Assembly (NCBI GenBank): GCA_026413225.1
Contig: CM048553.1
Coordinates: 21,886,501 to 21,950,500 of the forward strand
Direction of reading: 5' to 3'
Length of the DNA stretch: 64,000 bases
Origin: Otis tarda
Lineage: Eukaryota; Chordata; Aves; Otidiformes; Otididae
Shown here: one piece after another, positions 12,701 through 22,300 of the stretch
Numbering within the stretch: position 1 is the stretch's first letter
Layout: each line of letters begins with the position of its first letter
Translations under genes and position numbers: made by a program
Notes under the pieces: model-generated
What the model saw: only the letters and a program-made list of their open reading frames with translations
Databases searched by the model: none
What the model was told of the DNA's origin: nothing

Positions 12701-15700
12701 TGAGCACAGGTGAGGTGCCACAGAACCAACTCAGAATGAAAGTGTTTCTGTAGAATAATCTAAATAATTTACAAGATTGGAACTATTTAAGTAGAAATAT
12801 TGGTATGCAAGCGTAAACAATAATACTAAAATTTGTAGAAGTTAAGTTCATCATTAAAAATAACAAGAGAGACTTTCTTCCATATAACTCCTTCAGCAAT
12901 ACATAGGTAGGTAAATCCATGATTTGGGATGTACAAATAACAGATATCTTTCAGTTTGTCAAATAAATTAAAAAATCAGATGTCAAATTGCATTTGACAC
13001 AAAACACAACTTGCAAATTCTGAAAGATTTTGTTTACTTACTCATGCATATATAGACCCATAGACATTAGCCAAGACCATACCAAAGAAGCCTTTAGCTG
13101 TGATGATGGACGGAATAGATCCTGCATGTATGTCAGAGTTACTTCCTTACCTTTAAGGTATGTTTGCTCGTGAATGTCTGTGATACTCAATAATTCTGCA
13201 TTTTGTTGCTGACAGCTCTTCCTGGCTTGTTGCCACGTGAGAGCTGATTCAGAGTTTATTTGGTAGTGGACATTTGCTAGCGGATCTGTAGTCCAGGTGG
13301 TGTCTATATCTGGTGGAGAAAATAATTATTTTGGGGTTGATAGTAACTCACATATAGAAAAAAAAAATGATTTGCAGGTTCTCATTATGCAGGGCATTCT
13401 CATTAAATGCTACCTGTGCTGTTCTTTCAAAGAGCTCTGAAAATGTTACGGGTGGGAGGGATGGGGAAGAATGAAGTTAAGGCCTGTAAACTGACAGGTA
13501 GAGCTGGAAAATATCACCTTCTGTTACATGAAGATACATCATTCAGGAATTACTACAAGGGAAGTGATTGCATAGAAAAAGATATTGGAGTGCTGCGGCA
13601 GAAATCCTAGGTGAAATCTATAAAAAGATATGCAACATCTCCTCCTTCTCTTTCTGGACAACGGTTCCCACTGAGAGCTGTGAGAACCAGCACTAGACCT
13701 GAATTTAGCATCCAGACAGTTCTTAGATAAATCTAATCTCCTCAGCTTGCAAAGAGCTTCTGGATATGCCTGTCACACAGCTGCAGAGCCCGGGCATTGC
13801 AATGGTGCTGAGCTGCATTGTGCTCCTCTTCTGATAACCTTTAGTCATTGGTCTGTTGAAGACCTATATGTGCTCAACCAAGTACAATACAAACTTGAAT
13901 AACATATTTGATTATTCCCAAAAGTCAGTAGAAGTTGAATGAAAAGAAGAACTGAGAGCTGGGACTGGCTTTCAAAAGCTTTGAAAATTTTTCATTGACC
14001 GTATGTCATGTGCCATTTGGTTCAGTGTCCTAGATGTCTTTGTAGGGACTTGGAAAGTATATTTGCCCCTGGTGACATGGAGAGTGGGATTGAGTGCGCA
14101 CTCAACAAGGTTGCTGACAACACAAAGCTGTGTGGTGTGATTGACATGCTGGAGGGAAGGGGTGCCATCCAGAGGGACCTTGACAGGCTGGAGAGGTGGG
14201 CCTGTGTAAACCTCATGAAGTTCAACAAGACCAAGTGCAAGATTCTGCGCATGGGTTAGGGCAATCCCAAGCGTAAATACAGGCTGGGCAGAGAATGGGT
14301 TGAGAGCAGCCCTGAGGAGAAGGTTGATGAGAAGCTCAACATGAGCCATCAACGTGCACTTACAGCCCAGAAAGCCAACCATATCCTGAGCTTCATCAAA
14401 AGCAGCGTGATCAGCCAGCCAAAGGAGGTGATTCTGCCCCACTACCCTGCTCTCTTGAGACCCCACCTGCAGTACTGCGTTCAGCTCTGAAGCCCCCACC
14501 ATAAGAAGGACATGGACCCATTGGAGCAAGTCCAGCGTTGTGCCACAAATATGATCAGAGGTCTGGAGCACCTCTCCTATGAGACAAGCTGAGAGAGTTG
14601 GGATTGTTAAGCCTGGAGAAAAGAAGGCTCTGGGTAGACCTTATTGTGGCCTTCCAGTACCTAAGGGGGCCTACAAGGAAACTGGAGAGGGACTTTTGAC
14701 AAAGGCATGTAGTGATAGGACAAGGGGTAACGGCTTTAAACTGAAAAAGAGTAGATTTTGTTTAGATATTAGGAAGAAATTATTTACTGTGAGGGTGTTG
14801 AGGCACTGGAACAGGTTGCCCAGAGAATTTGTGAATGCTCCATCCCTGGAAGTGTTCAAGGCCAAGTTGGACAGGGCTTTGAGCAACCTGGTCTAGTGGA
14901 AGATGTCCCTTCCCATGGCAGGGGGCTTGGACCTAGATGATCTTCCAACCCAAACCATTCTATGATTCTATAATTTGAACCACACCAAAAGTACATTTTG
15001 AATCAACTGGACTAAAGGGATGTTTTAATAATAAAAGACATGATGTTGAACAGGAGCAATGGGGAGGAATACAGGGGAAAGCTGAGAAGTGTAAGGAGGA
15101 ATCTTCACCGGCTTGAATGCAAACCTCCCCTGTAAAGAACAAGGCCAGAAAGGGGGCCTTGGAGGAGGAAGTGACCACAGAAATGGAAGATGGTTTTCAG
15201 AAAGTGATTGAAGTTGTACAGAAATGCCAGGGATGAGAGGCAATTGTCAGAAGGGGTGGAAAGATTGCTTCCCAGGAAATACAAATAAGGCCTAGTAGCA
15301 TGGATACAAGGACACATTCCACTTACGTAAAAAAATATTCACATGAGAATCATGCAGACCGAAACATTAACTTCATCGGCACTCATTGTGTGCCCGCATC
15401 CATCGCAACAGGGGCCCTCAGAGAAGGGTTGTACAATGGTGACAGCACACATCTTGCCTGGGAAACAGTGAGGAGCTCAGAATTATCGTGCTGCTCAACA
15501 ACACCCCCACAATTACTGGGAACTGTGTGCTGTTTTACTCTTCAATCACACTTTTCTCCACATCTTTATGGAACGTGTTTTTTCCTTGCGTAGAGTGCTG
15601 CAGGATGTGGCAATGCATCATATACTAAAATATATTCTTGGAAACTATGTGTTATTATAAATATATTAATATTCTGCTAGTGTTGGTTTGCCAATACCAC

Positions 15701-18700
15701 ACTGAGGGGAACTGCATAGTAACAGGTAACTTACTCTTTGATGGGCAAAATCCGTATCGCTGGTCTGTGTCGTAGTCTGCAGTGGTTGCACACCAGAGCC
15801 AGCCATCTGACCGGCCAGCGTCTGTGCACTCGGCGTACCATTGCTTTTTGTACATGAAAGGGAATACACAGGGTGCCCCGAAAGCATTTCCTAGCAATGT
15901 AAACGTCTCTGAGAAGACAAAATTATAAAGATAGTATGGAAAATAATAAATGAATATAAACTGTGAAAAATATGAACCCTATGCTAGTGACTGAATTGCA
16001 TCTCAAAGTGGTTTCTGTGTTACCTTTCCCATAACCATAACAAAATTCATTTCAACACTTTTTCAGACTTAAGCTGCTGACATATGTTTTAGAGCAGTGC
16101 TATTCTGATGTAAAGTGATATTTCATAGATGAGGACTACAACTAGATTTTTTTTCTGACCGAGACTCTTTTAAAAACTGTTAATAAAGATTCAGAGCTCT
16201 ACCCTAAGATACTACTATTTTAAATAATGTTAGAATTACATAACGTGCAAGATGAGGAACTAATATTTAGATGTCCTGCTTCCTGGAAAAAGTAAACATC
16301 AGATTACACAATCCTTCTCTATTTTTATTCCAGTAACCATTTAAGTACCTCACATACATGTTTAAGTATCTCACACACAGCAGAGCAGCTCCAACACTTG
16401 AGGCTCAGGGATTAATACTGCAAATATCTTGTAAGGTGGTTTTGAGAACATTTACTCTGCATGTGGGAAAGCTATTCAGAACAATCAGACTTCAGCTGGT
16501 CACAAAGCCTGATTGCACTGGTAATTATAATTATGCTTTGAGCATGCTCATATGCTGAGTCACAAAAGCCACACTTCATCTGCCCACACTGGTACTTCCA
16601 GCCCTTTCTCAGCTCAGCCATATTGTGTTCCTTTCTTGAGGATGTAATTTCATTTCCATGTTGCTGTATTAGAAACTTATCAGTGTTTATACTCTCTATT
16701 ACCAATGTACTGATGCAGTATGGTGAGCAATAGTGACTTTACAGAATACTTACACATACTCCAAGAGTAAGTAAGTATATATATATATATATATATATAC
16801 ACACGAATATATAATAAATATTTTAAGAATACATGTATATAATACTTATAATACTTGTAATACTAATATACTATAATACATATAGTAAAATAGTGTCTAT
16901 GTTTTATTTTATATATATGTACATAACACTTGATCATAAGCACAAAATTAAATTCAAGGCTAAATCCCTCTATACACTAAATTTCTAAAACTCTGACAGT
17001 CACTGAATGAATCAGAATAGTTAGAGCCAAAGATTCAAAACACTGTAATACTCACAAAGAAGGTGCAAAGCATAAAAGAATCAATTTTCTGTACCTTCAT
17101 ATCCCCAGGAACATAAAACATCCATGGTCCCGTAGGCCTTCCAGTTATTCTTTGCACTCAGCACCTTTTTTAACAAAACATTATCATGTTCTTCATTGCC
17201 AGGACTGAAAAACAAATCTTCTCCTTTGATTGCAAGGAGGCTTTCATTTCTGCATTCCCACCACTGGAGCTCACTGGTTCGATTACATGGATATAAGGTG
17301 ATCACAGCCCCATCCTCCTTTGATGACACCCCCAGGCATAGGTTCAGTCGCACACTCATAATCTGATGATCAGTGATCCACCTGAATTTCTGTGATTCAT
17401 TGTCTTGATGGCAAGTGGCAGTTCTAACTGATTGCGCGATAGAAGCCTGAAGGCAGAGCTTGTTGACTCTGTTGTATATTAAAAATGTTTCAATGTCTGT
17501 AAAACAGAACAATACAAAGTAAATGGTCAATATGGGATATTAACATATAGATATGTGCCATGATTCTGCTTCCCGTTCACATGAACCAGGAGTCATTGCA
17601 TTCATGTCAGATAAAAACGTCATGGTTTTGAAGAGTCCAGTGCAGCATCAATTTTACTGATGAAAAAGCAATAAAGTATACAATAAGATATGTATTTCTT
17701 TATTATATGTCACCGTACTGTGGATTAGTGGCAGTCAGCAGCATCAGCAGAGCTGGGCACAGCTTGTTGGTTTGATTTACATTAGTTACTTGAATTCCTT
17801 CAACTGCACTGCTATCTATCACGATTACTCTGTTTCTGTCCATCTTCAGATGCATGGCCTTGTAGACTTTTGACCTCTACAAACTTTCTTTACCCTTCCA
17901 TATCTTACAGGTCTCCAAGTAGGGCCACAGCCATCTTTGCTAAGCCATTTGCTTCCCCGCTCACGAATCCACATTTCCTTTCCTTTTTACACATAAATGT
18001 GGGTGAACAACTCTGGGCCTCACAAGGGGTATTCTGAACTCATTGGACTTCCTGACCTACAACACCTGCAGTATCTACTGTGATCCGTCACAATCAAATC
18101 TAGGAATGACATTGGGAAAACAATTTCAGTCTGAGGAAGTAGCAAGGACTGGATAGTAGTGGCATCTGGCCACCACATGGCAATGTGGAAAGGCTGGTGG
18201 AAGTTAGAAGGTCCACCTGGACCAGAAATTGGATCCTTATTTGCTACAATGTAAAGTAGAAGTACCTGAGCTAATTTCAGTCCTACAGTGAGTTTATCAG
18301 ATTCAGTAGTGAGTCATGCCTGTGAATTTGCTCTGCTCTTTGTGGTGTACTTTATGACCCACATGGTTGCATTTCCCTCCGAAACTTGTGGGATTCATAA
18401 CCAATTTTGTTCCCTGATACATCTCTTGATCAATGGGTGTCACGTATAATTAAAATATGTTTAAAAATCTAAATAAATTTCATTTTAAAACTCTGCAAAA
18501 AGTTGAAATCAATTTATTTGATAATGTAAAGTACACTGAAAATAACTATTCTGCTCCTGCAGTGATACCATGGGCAATTAAAAAAAAACACTGCATACTC
18601 TGAAGTAATCCATAACAAAGAGTTTTATTCAGGACTTACAAAGCTAAAAGGATTTAACCTTAAACATTTGGATCTCCAAAATGGTTTAACATCTACAATA

Positions 18701-19382
18701 GAAGTACAGCTAAATGAGTGGTAGTAATATTGCCACTACAATTCTACAATAACTTTCCTAAACTTTATCAATCTTTATTTCGCACACATTTGACTTCATC
18801 CCCTTTATCAATGCCAGTGAATACAGTGCGTCTGTTCAAAACAGTGAATGAAAATAATCCTCTTTGTAAGCACTAAGTCTCTCTGGATTGCACAGCCCCC
18901 ATCTGTGAACATCTTAACGTCCTCCAGTTTTTCCTGCCTAACTTTGCTAACAATTATCCAGATACCAACAGCTCAAAGATCAGAACACAGAAGTAAAGAA
19001 TTAAAAATAAGATCTTTAAATATATCTTATTATTTTCTTAGATCTGCTCTTCTGGCATTATTGAGATGATAGTGAGACTATATATGAATAAAGCCATTAA
19101 GAACTCAGTCTTTGCTTCCTTCTCTATCCATTTATTTTTTCTGTTATATCCTGTTGTGGCCTCTTGCCTGCCATTAAGAGGCTTCTTATCTATATGTCCC
19201 AAACTAATACTGTACATATAGGCACTGGCACAGAACTGTAAAGCACCCAGAAATGCCAGAGGATGTGGAAAGACTTTCACAGACACCTTTATGGGAGACA
19301 AGCACTTACCTGCCAGCTGCAAAGCACTGTGAACAAGAGAAAGAACAAGCAAGAACCTGGAGGACATCATTGTAAATGCCAT
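1..19382 (-). CDS. MRC1L: MRC1-like gene A (macrophage mannose receptor paralogue), 5' part, exons 1-17
   Basis: Partial gene read right to left and leaving the window at base 1. The exons encode a signal peptide (residues 1-24), a cysteine-rich R-type lectin domain (about 25-158), a fibronectin type II module (159-216), CTLD1 (217-349), CTLD2 (350-501), CTLD3 (502-640), CTLD4 (641 on) and the first part of CTLD5. This order is unique to the mannose receptor family, and the CTLD1 and CTLD2 sequence resembles MRC1 rather than PLA2R1, LY75 or MRC2. Family members are type I endocytic receptors of macrophages, dendritic cells and some endothelia that take up mannosylated and sulphated glycoproteins. 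Exon phases are continuous from exon 1 to 12 and from 13 to 17; the 12/13 junction is out of frame with the first acceptor AG. CTLD4 lacks EPN and WND. It may therefore be a functional receptor with altered ligand range or an early pseudogene. Confidence 0.9.
122..297 (-). CDS. MRC1L: Gene A exon 17: start of CTLD5
   Basis: A 176-nt exon (phase 1 to 0), acceptor TATTTTCCAG, donor GAAAAT/GTAAGA. It encodes [40 protein letters not shown] and [19 protein letters not shown]. Gene B exon 17 is 170 nt, so gene A has two extra residues before the donor. The rest of CTLD5, including any EPN/WND, lies to the left of the window. Bases 1-121 are intron 17. Confidence 0.93.
417..452 (-). CDS. MRC1L: Gene A exon 16: 36-nt linker micro-exon
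   Basis: A 36-nt exon (phase 1 to 1), acceptor TTCTGCAG, donor ATATG/GTAGGT. It encodes [12 protein letters not shown], the linker between CTLD4 and CTLD5. Gene B has a micro-exon of identical length and phase ([12 protein letters not shown]). It is too short to be found by ORF scanning and was located by phase and paralogy. The intron to exon 17 (298-416, 119 nt) is not a multiple of three. Confidence 0.88.
453..1995 (-). other. Gene A intron 15
   Basis: AT-rich intron without a recognised repeat family. A locally GC-richer patch lies at about 1310-1500. Open frames here are short and not CTLD-like. Confidence 0.6.
1996..2140 (-). CDS. MRC1L: Gene A exon 15: CTLD4 ligand-loop exon, sugar motifs lost
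   Basis: A 145-nt exon (phase 0 to 1), the same length as gene B exon 15. It encodes [40 protein letters not shown] and DWICQIKK. At the EPN position it has SPR, and at the WND position RWL; gene B has EPN and WND in the same places. The structural cysteines and the C-terminal strand are intact. CTLD4 is the principal calcium-dependent mannose site of mammalian MRC1, so loss of both motifs predicts a CTLD4 that does not bind mannose. Confidence 0.93.
2141..3368 (-). other. Gene A intron 14
   Basis: Bounded by clear splice sites. No repeat family, RNA gene or extra exon was recognised. Confidence 0.6.
3369..3456 (-). CDS. MRC1L: Gene A exon 14: CTLD4, middle part
   Basis: An 88-nt exon (phase 2 to 0), equal to gene B exon 14, acceptor TTTCTATTAG, donor CTCCA/GTGAGT. 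It encodes [20 protein letters not shown] and GFAWSDGSP. The N-terminal third is quite unlike gene B ([10 protein letters not shown]), while the WSDGSP end is conserved. A second in-frame AG 15 nt downstream (TGTAG) could give a five-residue-shorter variant. The next intron toward the donor of exon 13 (3457-4050) holds nothing recognised. Confidence 0.88.
4051..4167 (-). CDS. MRC1L: Gene A exon 13: CTLD4 helix region, 5' splice frame mismatch
   Basis: The coding core is clear: [18 protein letters not shown] and [16 protein letters not shown], with donor ATGGA/GTGAGT (phase 2, as in gene B). The strong acceptor TTTTTACAG at 4168 does not fit: joined to phase 0 exon 12 it gives three codons and then a TAA stop. 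Gene B exon 13 is 122 nt, while this one is 117 nt from that acceptor. The shortfall is about 11 nt near the 5' end, partly offset by two extra codons later. An AG at 4152-4153 (AAAAAG) would give a 101-nt exon that restores the frame but removes about nine residues. The sequence could therefore be a lesion or use an unusual acceptor. Confidence 0.75.
4168..5541 (-). other. Gene A intron 12
   Basis: Contains short poly(A) and poly(T) runs and a TTC-type pyrimidine tract near 5505-5522 close to the exon 12 donor. Nothing else was recognised. Confidence 0.6.
5542..5741 (-). CDS. MRC1L: Gene A exon 12: end of CTLD3, P/T-rich linker, start of CTLD4
   Basis: A 200-nt exon (phase 1 to 0), identical in length to gene B exon 12. 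It encodes [20 protein letters not shown] and the closing cysteines ([12 protein letters not shown]), then a proline/threonine-rich linker [11 protein letters not shown], then [16 protein letters not shown], the first strand of CTLD4. The donor is AAA/GTAAGT with no other usable GT nearby, so the exon clearly ends between codons. Confidence 0.94.
5742..7005 (-). other. Gene A intron 11
   Basis: No repeat or gene recognised. The 126-residue plus-strand frame at 6762-7142 overlaps exon 11 in antisense and is a shadow. Confidence 0.6.
7006..7154 (-). CDS. MRC1L: Gene A exon 11: CTLD3, middle part
   Basis: A 149-nt exon (phase 2 to 1), identical in length to gene B exon 11. It encodes [40 protein letters not shown] and [10 protein letters not shown]. 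The WIGL strand reads WLGL, and the EPN position is replaced (AAMPG), as in gene B, so CTLD3 is not expected to bind sugar. Confidence 0.94.
7469..7584 (-). CDS. MRC1L: Gene A exon 10: start of CTLD3
   Basis: A 116-nt exon (phase 0 to 2), acceptor TGTTACAG, donor AGTAG/GTATGA. It encodes [20 protein letters not shown] and [18 protein letters not shown]. The donor was placed by matching gene B exon 10, which has exactly the same length and phase. A competing GTAGGT four bases upstream would break the frame. Confidence 0.92.
7916..8029 (-). CDS. MRC1L: Gene A exon 9: CTLD2, last part, and linker
   Basis: A 114-nt phase 0 exon, acceptor GCCTCACAG, donor CAAAAA/GTAAGT. It encodes [20 protein letters not shown] and a charged linker [18 protein letters not shown] leading into CTLD3. 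The paralogous exon of gene B should lie beyond the right edge of the window. The short intron 7585-7915 contains a stretch near 7690-7770 that resembles coding sequence by chance only. Confidence 0.92.
8705..8862 (-). CDS. MRC1L: Gene A exon 8: CTLD2, middle part
   Basis: A 158-nt exon (phase 1 to 0), acceptor CATACTTTAG, donor GGCCAG/GTAACT. It encodes [40 protein letters not shown] and [13 protein letters not shown]. The WIGL and WSDG cores are intact. The sugar-site triplet is EPS, not EPN. EPS also occurs in mammalian MRC1 CTLD2, so it is probably ancestral and not a lesion. The next intron, 8030-8704, holds nothing recognised. Confidence 0.94.
9390..9459 (+). mobile_element. Probable CR1 3'-tail fragment
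   Basis: The phrases ggctggaccaaatgacctct and cccttctggcctaatccagt, then tgtatgatcctatg, follow the CR1 3' end (tggac..gatgacct..ggtcccttcca....attctatgattctatg) with many mismatches. It looks like an old, 5'-truncated copy. Confidence 0.5.
9526..9828 (+). repeat. (AAAG)n/(GAAA)n polypurine microsatellite, about 300 bp
   Basis: Almost pure purine on the plus strand, with mixed AAAGG/GGGAGAAA units at the left, a near-perfect AAAG/GAAA core at about 9640-9735 and AGAGAAAG variants at the right. The long K/E/R-rich and S/F/L-rich open frames on the two strands are translations of this repeat and not genes. Mirror-symmetric polypurine tracts of this kind can adopt triplex (H-DNA) structure. Confidence 0.95.
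10694..10876 (-). CDS. MRC1L: Gene A exon 7: linker and start of CTLD2
   Basis: A 183-nt exon (phase 1 to 1), acceptor TTCCTAG, donor GGGTACA/GTGAGT. It encodes [20 protein letters not shown] and the CTLD2 alpha-1 helix, with [20 protein letters not shown] and [13 protein letters not shown]. The CPDGW opening is the standard start of a mannose receptor CTLD. Confidence 0.93.
11694..11828 (-). CDS. MRC1L: Gene A exon 6: CTLD1, last part
   Basis: A 135-nt exon (phase 1 to 1), acceptor CCCAAAG, donor CTCAG/GTATGT. It encodes [20 protein letters not shown], then [18 protein letters not shown], which closes the CTLD1 disulphides (LCVV, WECD, YICK). The following intron 10877-11693 is very AT-rich around 11000-11400 and otherwise unremarkable. 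Confidence 0.93.
12369..12473 (-). CDS. MRC1L: Gene A exon 5: CTLD1, middle part
   Basis: A 105-nt exon (phase 1 to 1), acceptor TTTAACAG, donor CCAG/GTAGCT. It encodes [20 protein letters not shown] and [15 protein letters not shown]. The WIGL core strand is intact. The position that carries EPN in sugar-binding CTLDs is not EPN here (the neighbouring residues are GSP), as in mammalian MRC1 CTLD1, which is not an independent mannose binder. The next intron, 11829-12368, holds nothing recognised. Confidence 0.93.
13151..13309 (-). CDS. MRC1L: Gene A exon 4: CTLD1, first part
   Basis: A 159-nt exon (phase 1 to 1), acceptor CTCCACCAG, donor TTAAAG/GTAAGG. It encodes [18 protein letters not shown] and then the CTLD alpha-1 region with [20 protein letters not shown] and the helix-2 start HEQTYLK. 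There are no stops. The 3' neighbour intron (12474-13150) shows only AT-rich sequence without a recognised element. Confidence 0.93.
13310..15734 (-). other. Gene A intron 3
   Basis: The largest intron of gene A in the window. It contains a CR1 element on the opposite strand (14070-14973). The flanks 13310-14069 and 14974-15734 show nothing I recognise. Confidence 0.7.
14070..14973 (+). mobile_element. CR1 LINE, 5'-truncated and decayed, antisense in intron 3
   Basis: Translated pieces in shifting frames match the C-terminal half of the CR1 reverse transcriptase: [20 protein letters not shown], then [20 protein letters not shown], and after frame changes [24 protein letters not shown] sequence ending DRALSNLV at about 14896. 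The 3' end has the standard tail with ccattctatgattctataat. Several frameshifts and stops are present and the catalytic FADD reads VADN, so this copy is dead. The 5' end at about 14070 is where similarity fades. Confidence 0.9.
15735..15908 (-). CDS. MRC1L: Gene A exon 3: fibronectin type II module
   Basis: A 174-nt exon (phase 1 to 1), acceptor TTCTCAG, donor AAAGA/GTAAGT. It encodes [18 protein letters not shown] and continues with the four-cysteine FN2 pattern (GAPC, YAEC, WLWC, GFCPSK) plus the aromatic residues of the collagen/gelatin-binding pocket (VFPF, QWY, DGWLW, RYGF). In MRC1 this module binds denatured collagen. All four cysteines and the aromatic core are intact. Confidence 0.94.
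15909..17094 (-). other. Gene A intron 2
   Basis: AT-rich, containing the TA dinucleotide repeat at 16776-16799. No interspersed repeat was recognised. Confidence 0.6.
16776..16799 (+). repeat. (TA)12 microsatellite
   Basis: A pure TA run followed by cacacg and then a further AT-rich, tata/taatac-rich stretch to about 16920. It is likely to be length polymorphic. Confidence 0.95.
17095..17496 (-). CDS. MRC1L: Gene A exon 2: cysteine-rich (R-type lectin, ricin-B-like) domain
   Basis: A 402-nt exon (phase 1 to 1) with TTTTACAG acceptor and GAAG/GTAC donor, open throughout. It encodes about 134 residues beginning [18 protein letters not shown]. The cysteines in NKLCLQ, ATCHQ, NLCLG, LYPCN, WWECR and DVLCS match the six-cysteine beta-trefoil of MRC1. 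The end, [18 protein letters not shown], is the characteristic C-terminal strand of this domain. In mammalian MRC1 the domain binds 4-sulphated GalNAc, for example on pituitary hormones; whether that specificity holds here cannot be read from the sequence. Confidence 0.93.
17497..19309 (-). other. Gene A intron 1
   Basis: No repeat family, RNA gene or alternative first exon was recognised. First introns of myeloid genes often carry enhancers, but nothing specific can be supported from the sequence alone. Confidence 0.5.
19310..19382 (-). CDS. MRC1L: Gene A exon 1: start codon and signal peptide
   Basis: The ATG at 19382 sits in a good start context (A at -3, G at +4, purine-rich leader). It opens a 24-residue hydrophobic signal peptide, [20 protein letters not shown] followed by LQLA. 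The exon ends at a GCAG/GTAAGT donor in phase 1. No first exon lies nearer to exon 2 in this frame. The 5' UTR extends to the right of 19382 for an unknown distance; an AT-rich TTATTTAG stretch near 19495 could serve as a weak TATA-like element, but this is only a guess. Confidence 0.85.
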
Positions 19383-22300
19383 TTTCTTTTCTTCCCTTCA
19401 CCAAAAATCATACAATGAGAGTTGCTGGCAATGAAGTGATCCGTCCTCCTCAGTTTCAAAGGCTGGATGGTTGGATAGAAAGCTCTGAGTGCTAAATAAG
19501 GAAATATTCTGTCACATGCCACATTTTAAAAACACAAGACCTCACAGCATTAATTTTGCCTTCAGAAAAGAATGACTTCTCACTAAGGACAAACTGTGCT
19601 GCCTTGGAAAAGCAGGTGATACACAGAAGATTATATCTCAATACTTTCCTACTGTCTCTCCTGAAGAAACATTTGGGGAGCTCATGGGATCAAATCAACA
19701 GTAAAATACCAAAGACAGAAATCCATCCTTAGCTTTTAAGTCTTACACTTTATGTACAGAGTGAAAAAATACATCAGGAAAAAATGTCAGTCTCATATTT
19801 TCATGTGTAAGATTAGACAGGATTGTATTTTAGAGGATTTAAGTGAAATTAATTCTGCAGGATATTATAAAAATTTCTTGCCTTCTAAATGAGGTTGCCG
19901 TTGTCCTACTGACTTTCATTTCTGCATAAATGCAGGTAGGAGACCAGCACTCAAAGCTACCTGAAAAATGGCTCATTTAAAAACTATTCACGTTTTTCTC
20001 ATGAAGGAGGTCACTCTCAGGAGTTTGGTTTCTCAATGTATAGGTAGAAAACGGAAAGAAACTCTCTCTGACCACTATAAACTGACCCTATCACTGCATA
20101 AAGGCCTGACTTTATCACAGTAGATTTTTACCATGGAAATATTTTCTTTTGTTTATAAAGATTGATAAATGTAAAAAAACAATCTCTGGTGTGAAAACAT
20201 TAATTGAAGTGCAGTAACGTATTTGTTCAGCACCTGTAGCAAAAATGTGATAGCAAGGAAATTTGGCATCATGTCCTGTTCGTTGCTGAAATGATTGCAT
20301 TTCCTAAGCACAGGATTTGTTACTACTTGGCTGCTCATCAGAGAGACAATGCAAGAAAGAGAGCTAGTTCCCTGAGAAAGTATACATGATTAAAATAAAA
20401 AGGAGAAATTGAATTGTGAAATAAGAAATTACAAGGAAATGCTAGGTACAGATGTTAAGAAGTTAAGGGCAAAGTTAACTGAATTTTCTCTTTCAGATTA
20501 TGACAAAATATATTAACCACAATGATAAAGTCAACAACTTTTTCTGGAAAATGCATTTCTAGAACTTTTTTTTTTTCCCAACCTGTCTCTTATTCAGCTG
20601 CCAAAAACCTTGCCTAAAAAGGGCAAAAGTTTTCTTTGGCCTGAACTGATTTGCCTTAGACTGGCAGCATTTCCTTACAGTGTTTGGCCTATTGCTATGA
20701 AAGATGCATTTTCATTTATACCATCAGGAGTTATTCTAGAGCTTGTATGGCATGGGACCAAGAGGAATTTCATTTTCTTCTCAGTTGGACATTGTGCAAT
20801 AACAAAGAAGTAAAAAGTGAACGGTCCCTTTTCTTCACCCTCCTGTGCTCCTCAAGTCACACTAAGAGCCAACTGCAGCCTGGCAGTAAAAAAAGTTGGT
20901 TTGTTAACAAAGAACAAGCACTTGACAGGAATCCCTTCAGCCAAGTTGCAGAGCAGTTTAGGGCTAAAACTCTGAACAATTTGTGACTGCACTCTTGAAA
21001 CTCCAAACACGCTTTGTGCACTTACACCTTTCCCAGTATGGCCAGTACTGTGAATTATGGGGTGCTGTGCTGGTTCCTGAAAGGGGCAGCTGCTTGAGGC
21101 TGTCAAAATCTCTGAGACCAGACTTCAAAGCCAGAAGAGCAAATCTCACTGTATCACCTATACTCAACCCCTCCTGATAACTGCGAGCCACCAGGTGCAT
21201 CCCTTGGGGAGCGCCAGGCAGGAGGCAGCACTGCCTCCTTGCTCCCTTGCGCATAGAAAATCAGGCAAAGTCAGGTGCCTTCATCTCACTGCTGCTCATG
21301 GGTGTAGCCCTGCACAAGCTACATCCAGCCATGAGGTGCAAGTTGGCCAATCCTGATCTGGAAGGTCAGAACCTGGGCTAAAACCAAAGTTGTACTCCCT
21401 GACATGAATTTGGTCAATTCTCTGTTACTTCAAATTCAATTGCTAGACCTGTATCCTAGACACCTAGACACTGATCCCATAAAGACATTACTGATATAGT
21501 GTAAAAATTGACTTGCTAAGGATTCCCCTGGAAATCCCACCAAGTTAGTTTAACTTTTACTCACTCAAAGATTAAGAGAAAAAGAGCAACACGGTATCAA
21601 CAGCACCTTATACCTCAGCCTATCTGCTGAGTCTAAATTAATAACAGGTGGGAGGGAACATGCGATGGTTGCTTTTTAGGTGATAATCTGCTGAATGCTG
21701 ATGCCAAGTGCTCACAGAGAGCTACAGTGGCATTAAAAGACCAGTAAAGTGCTTTGAGATCCTTTAAGAGCAACGATCCTTTAGGATCTGCTCTGCTGAA
21801 AGAGCAATTCCCACCAGTGTAAGTGTCCCCCGCACACTGATGCGTTTCTATACTTGCAGAACAGCCCAAGCAAGTGATTACAAGGGGATTGCTTTCATGG
21901 ATCATAGCATTAATTGGTCTTCCTGTACTAAATTTAGATTAATATTTCAATATAGAGATGAGATGAGCCTGTGTCATATGCTATTTTTCTGGGCTGATTC
22001 TAGCAAGGGGGACAGGCAGTGTCTGGCAGTCTTCACAACCCTTCTCATTCGGATTGATAAAGACATCAATTTTAAGCTGCTCTGTTTATCAAAAGTTCAA
22101 ACAATAAAACTCACACAGGTCAAAATAAGAACTAACTTAGGGAAACATACCCTTGGACTGCAAATACCGCAGCTATTGCATTTGTTCAATTGACTGCTGT
22201 ACCTACCTAATGAAAGCAATTGCAAAGCATGGAGTAATTAAGTAGAAAGGCAACTTCATCGTGAAAGGGAGAATGGAAAGTTTTCCCTGGGGGAAATCAA

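Noticed and set aside
14579..14896. 105-codon frame in intron 3 that looks like a protein-coding gene
   Set aside because: It is the C-terminal piece of a decayed CR1 reverse transcriptase.
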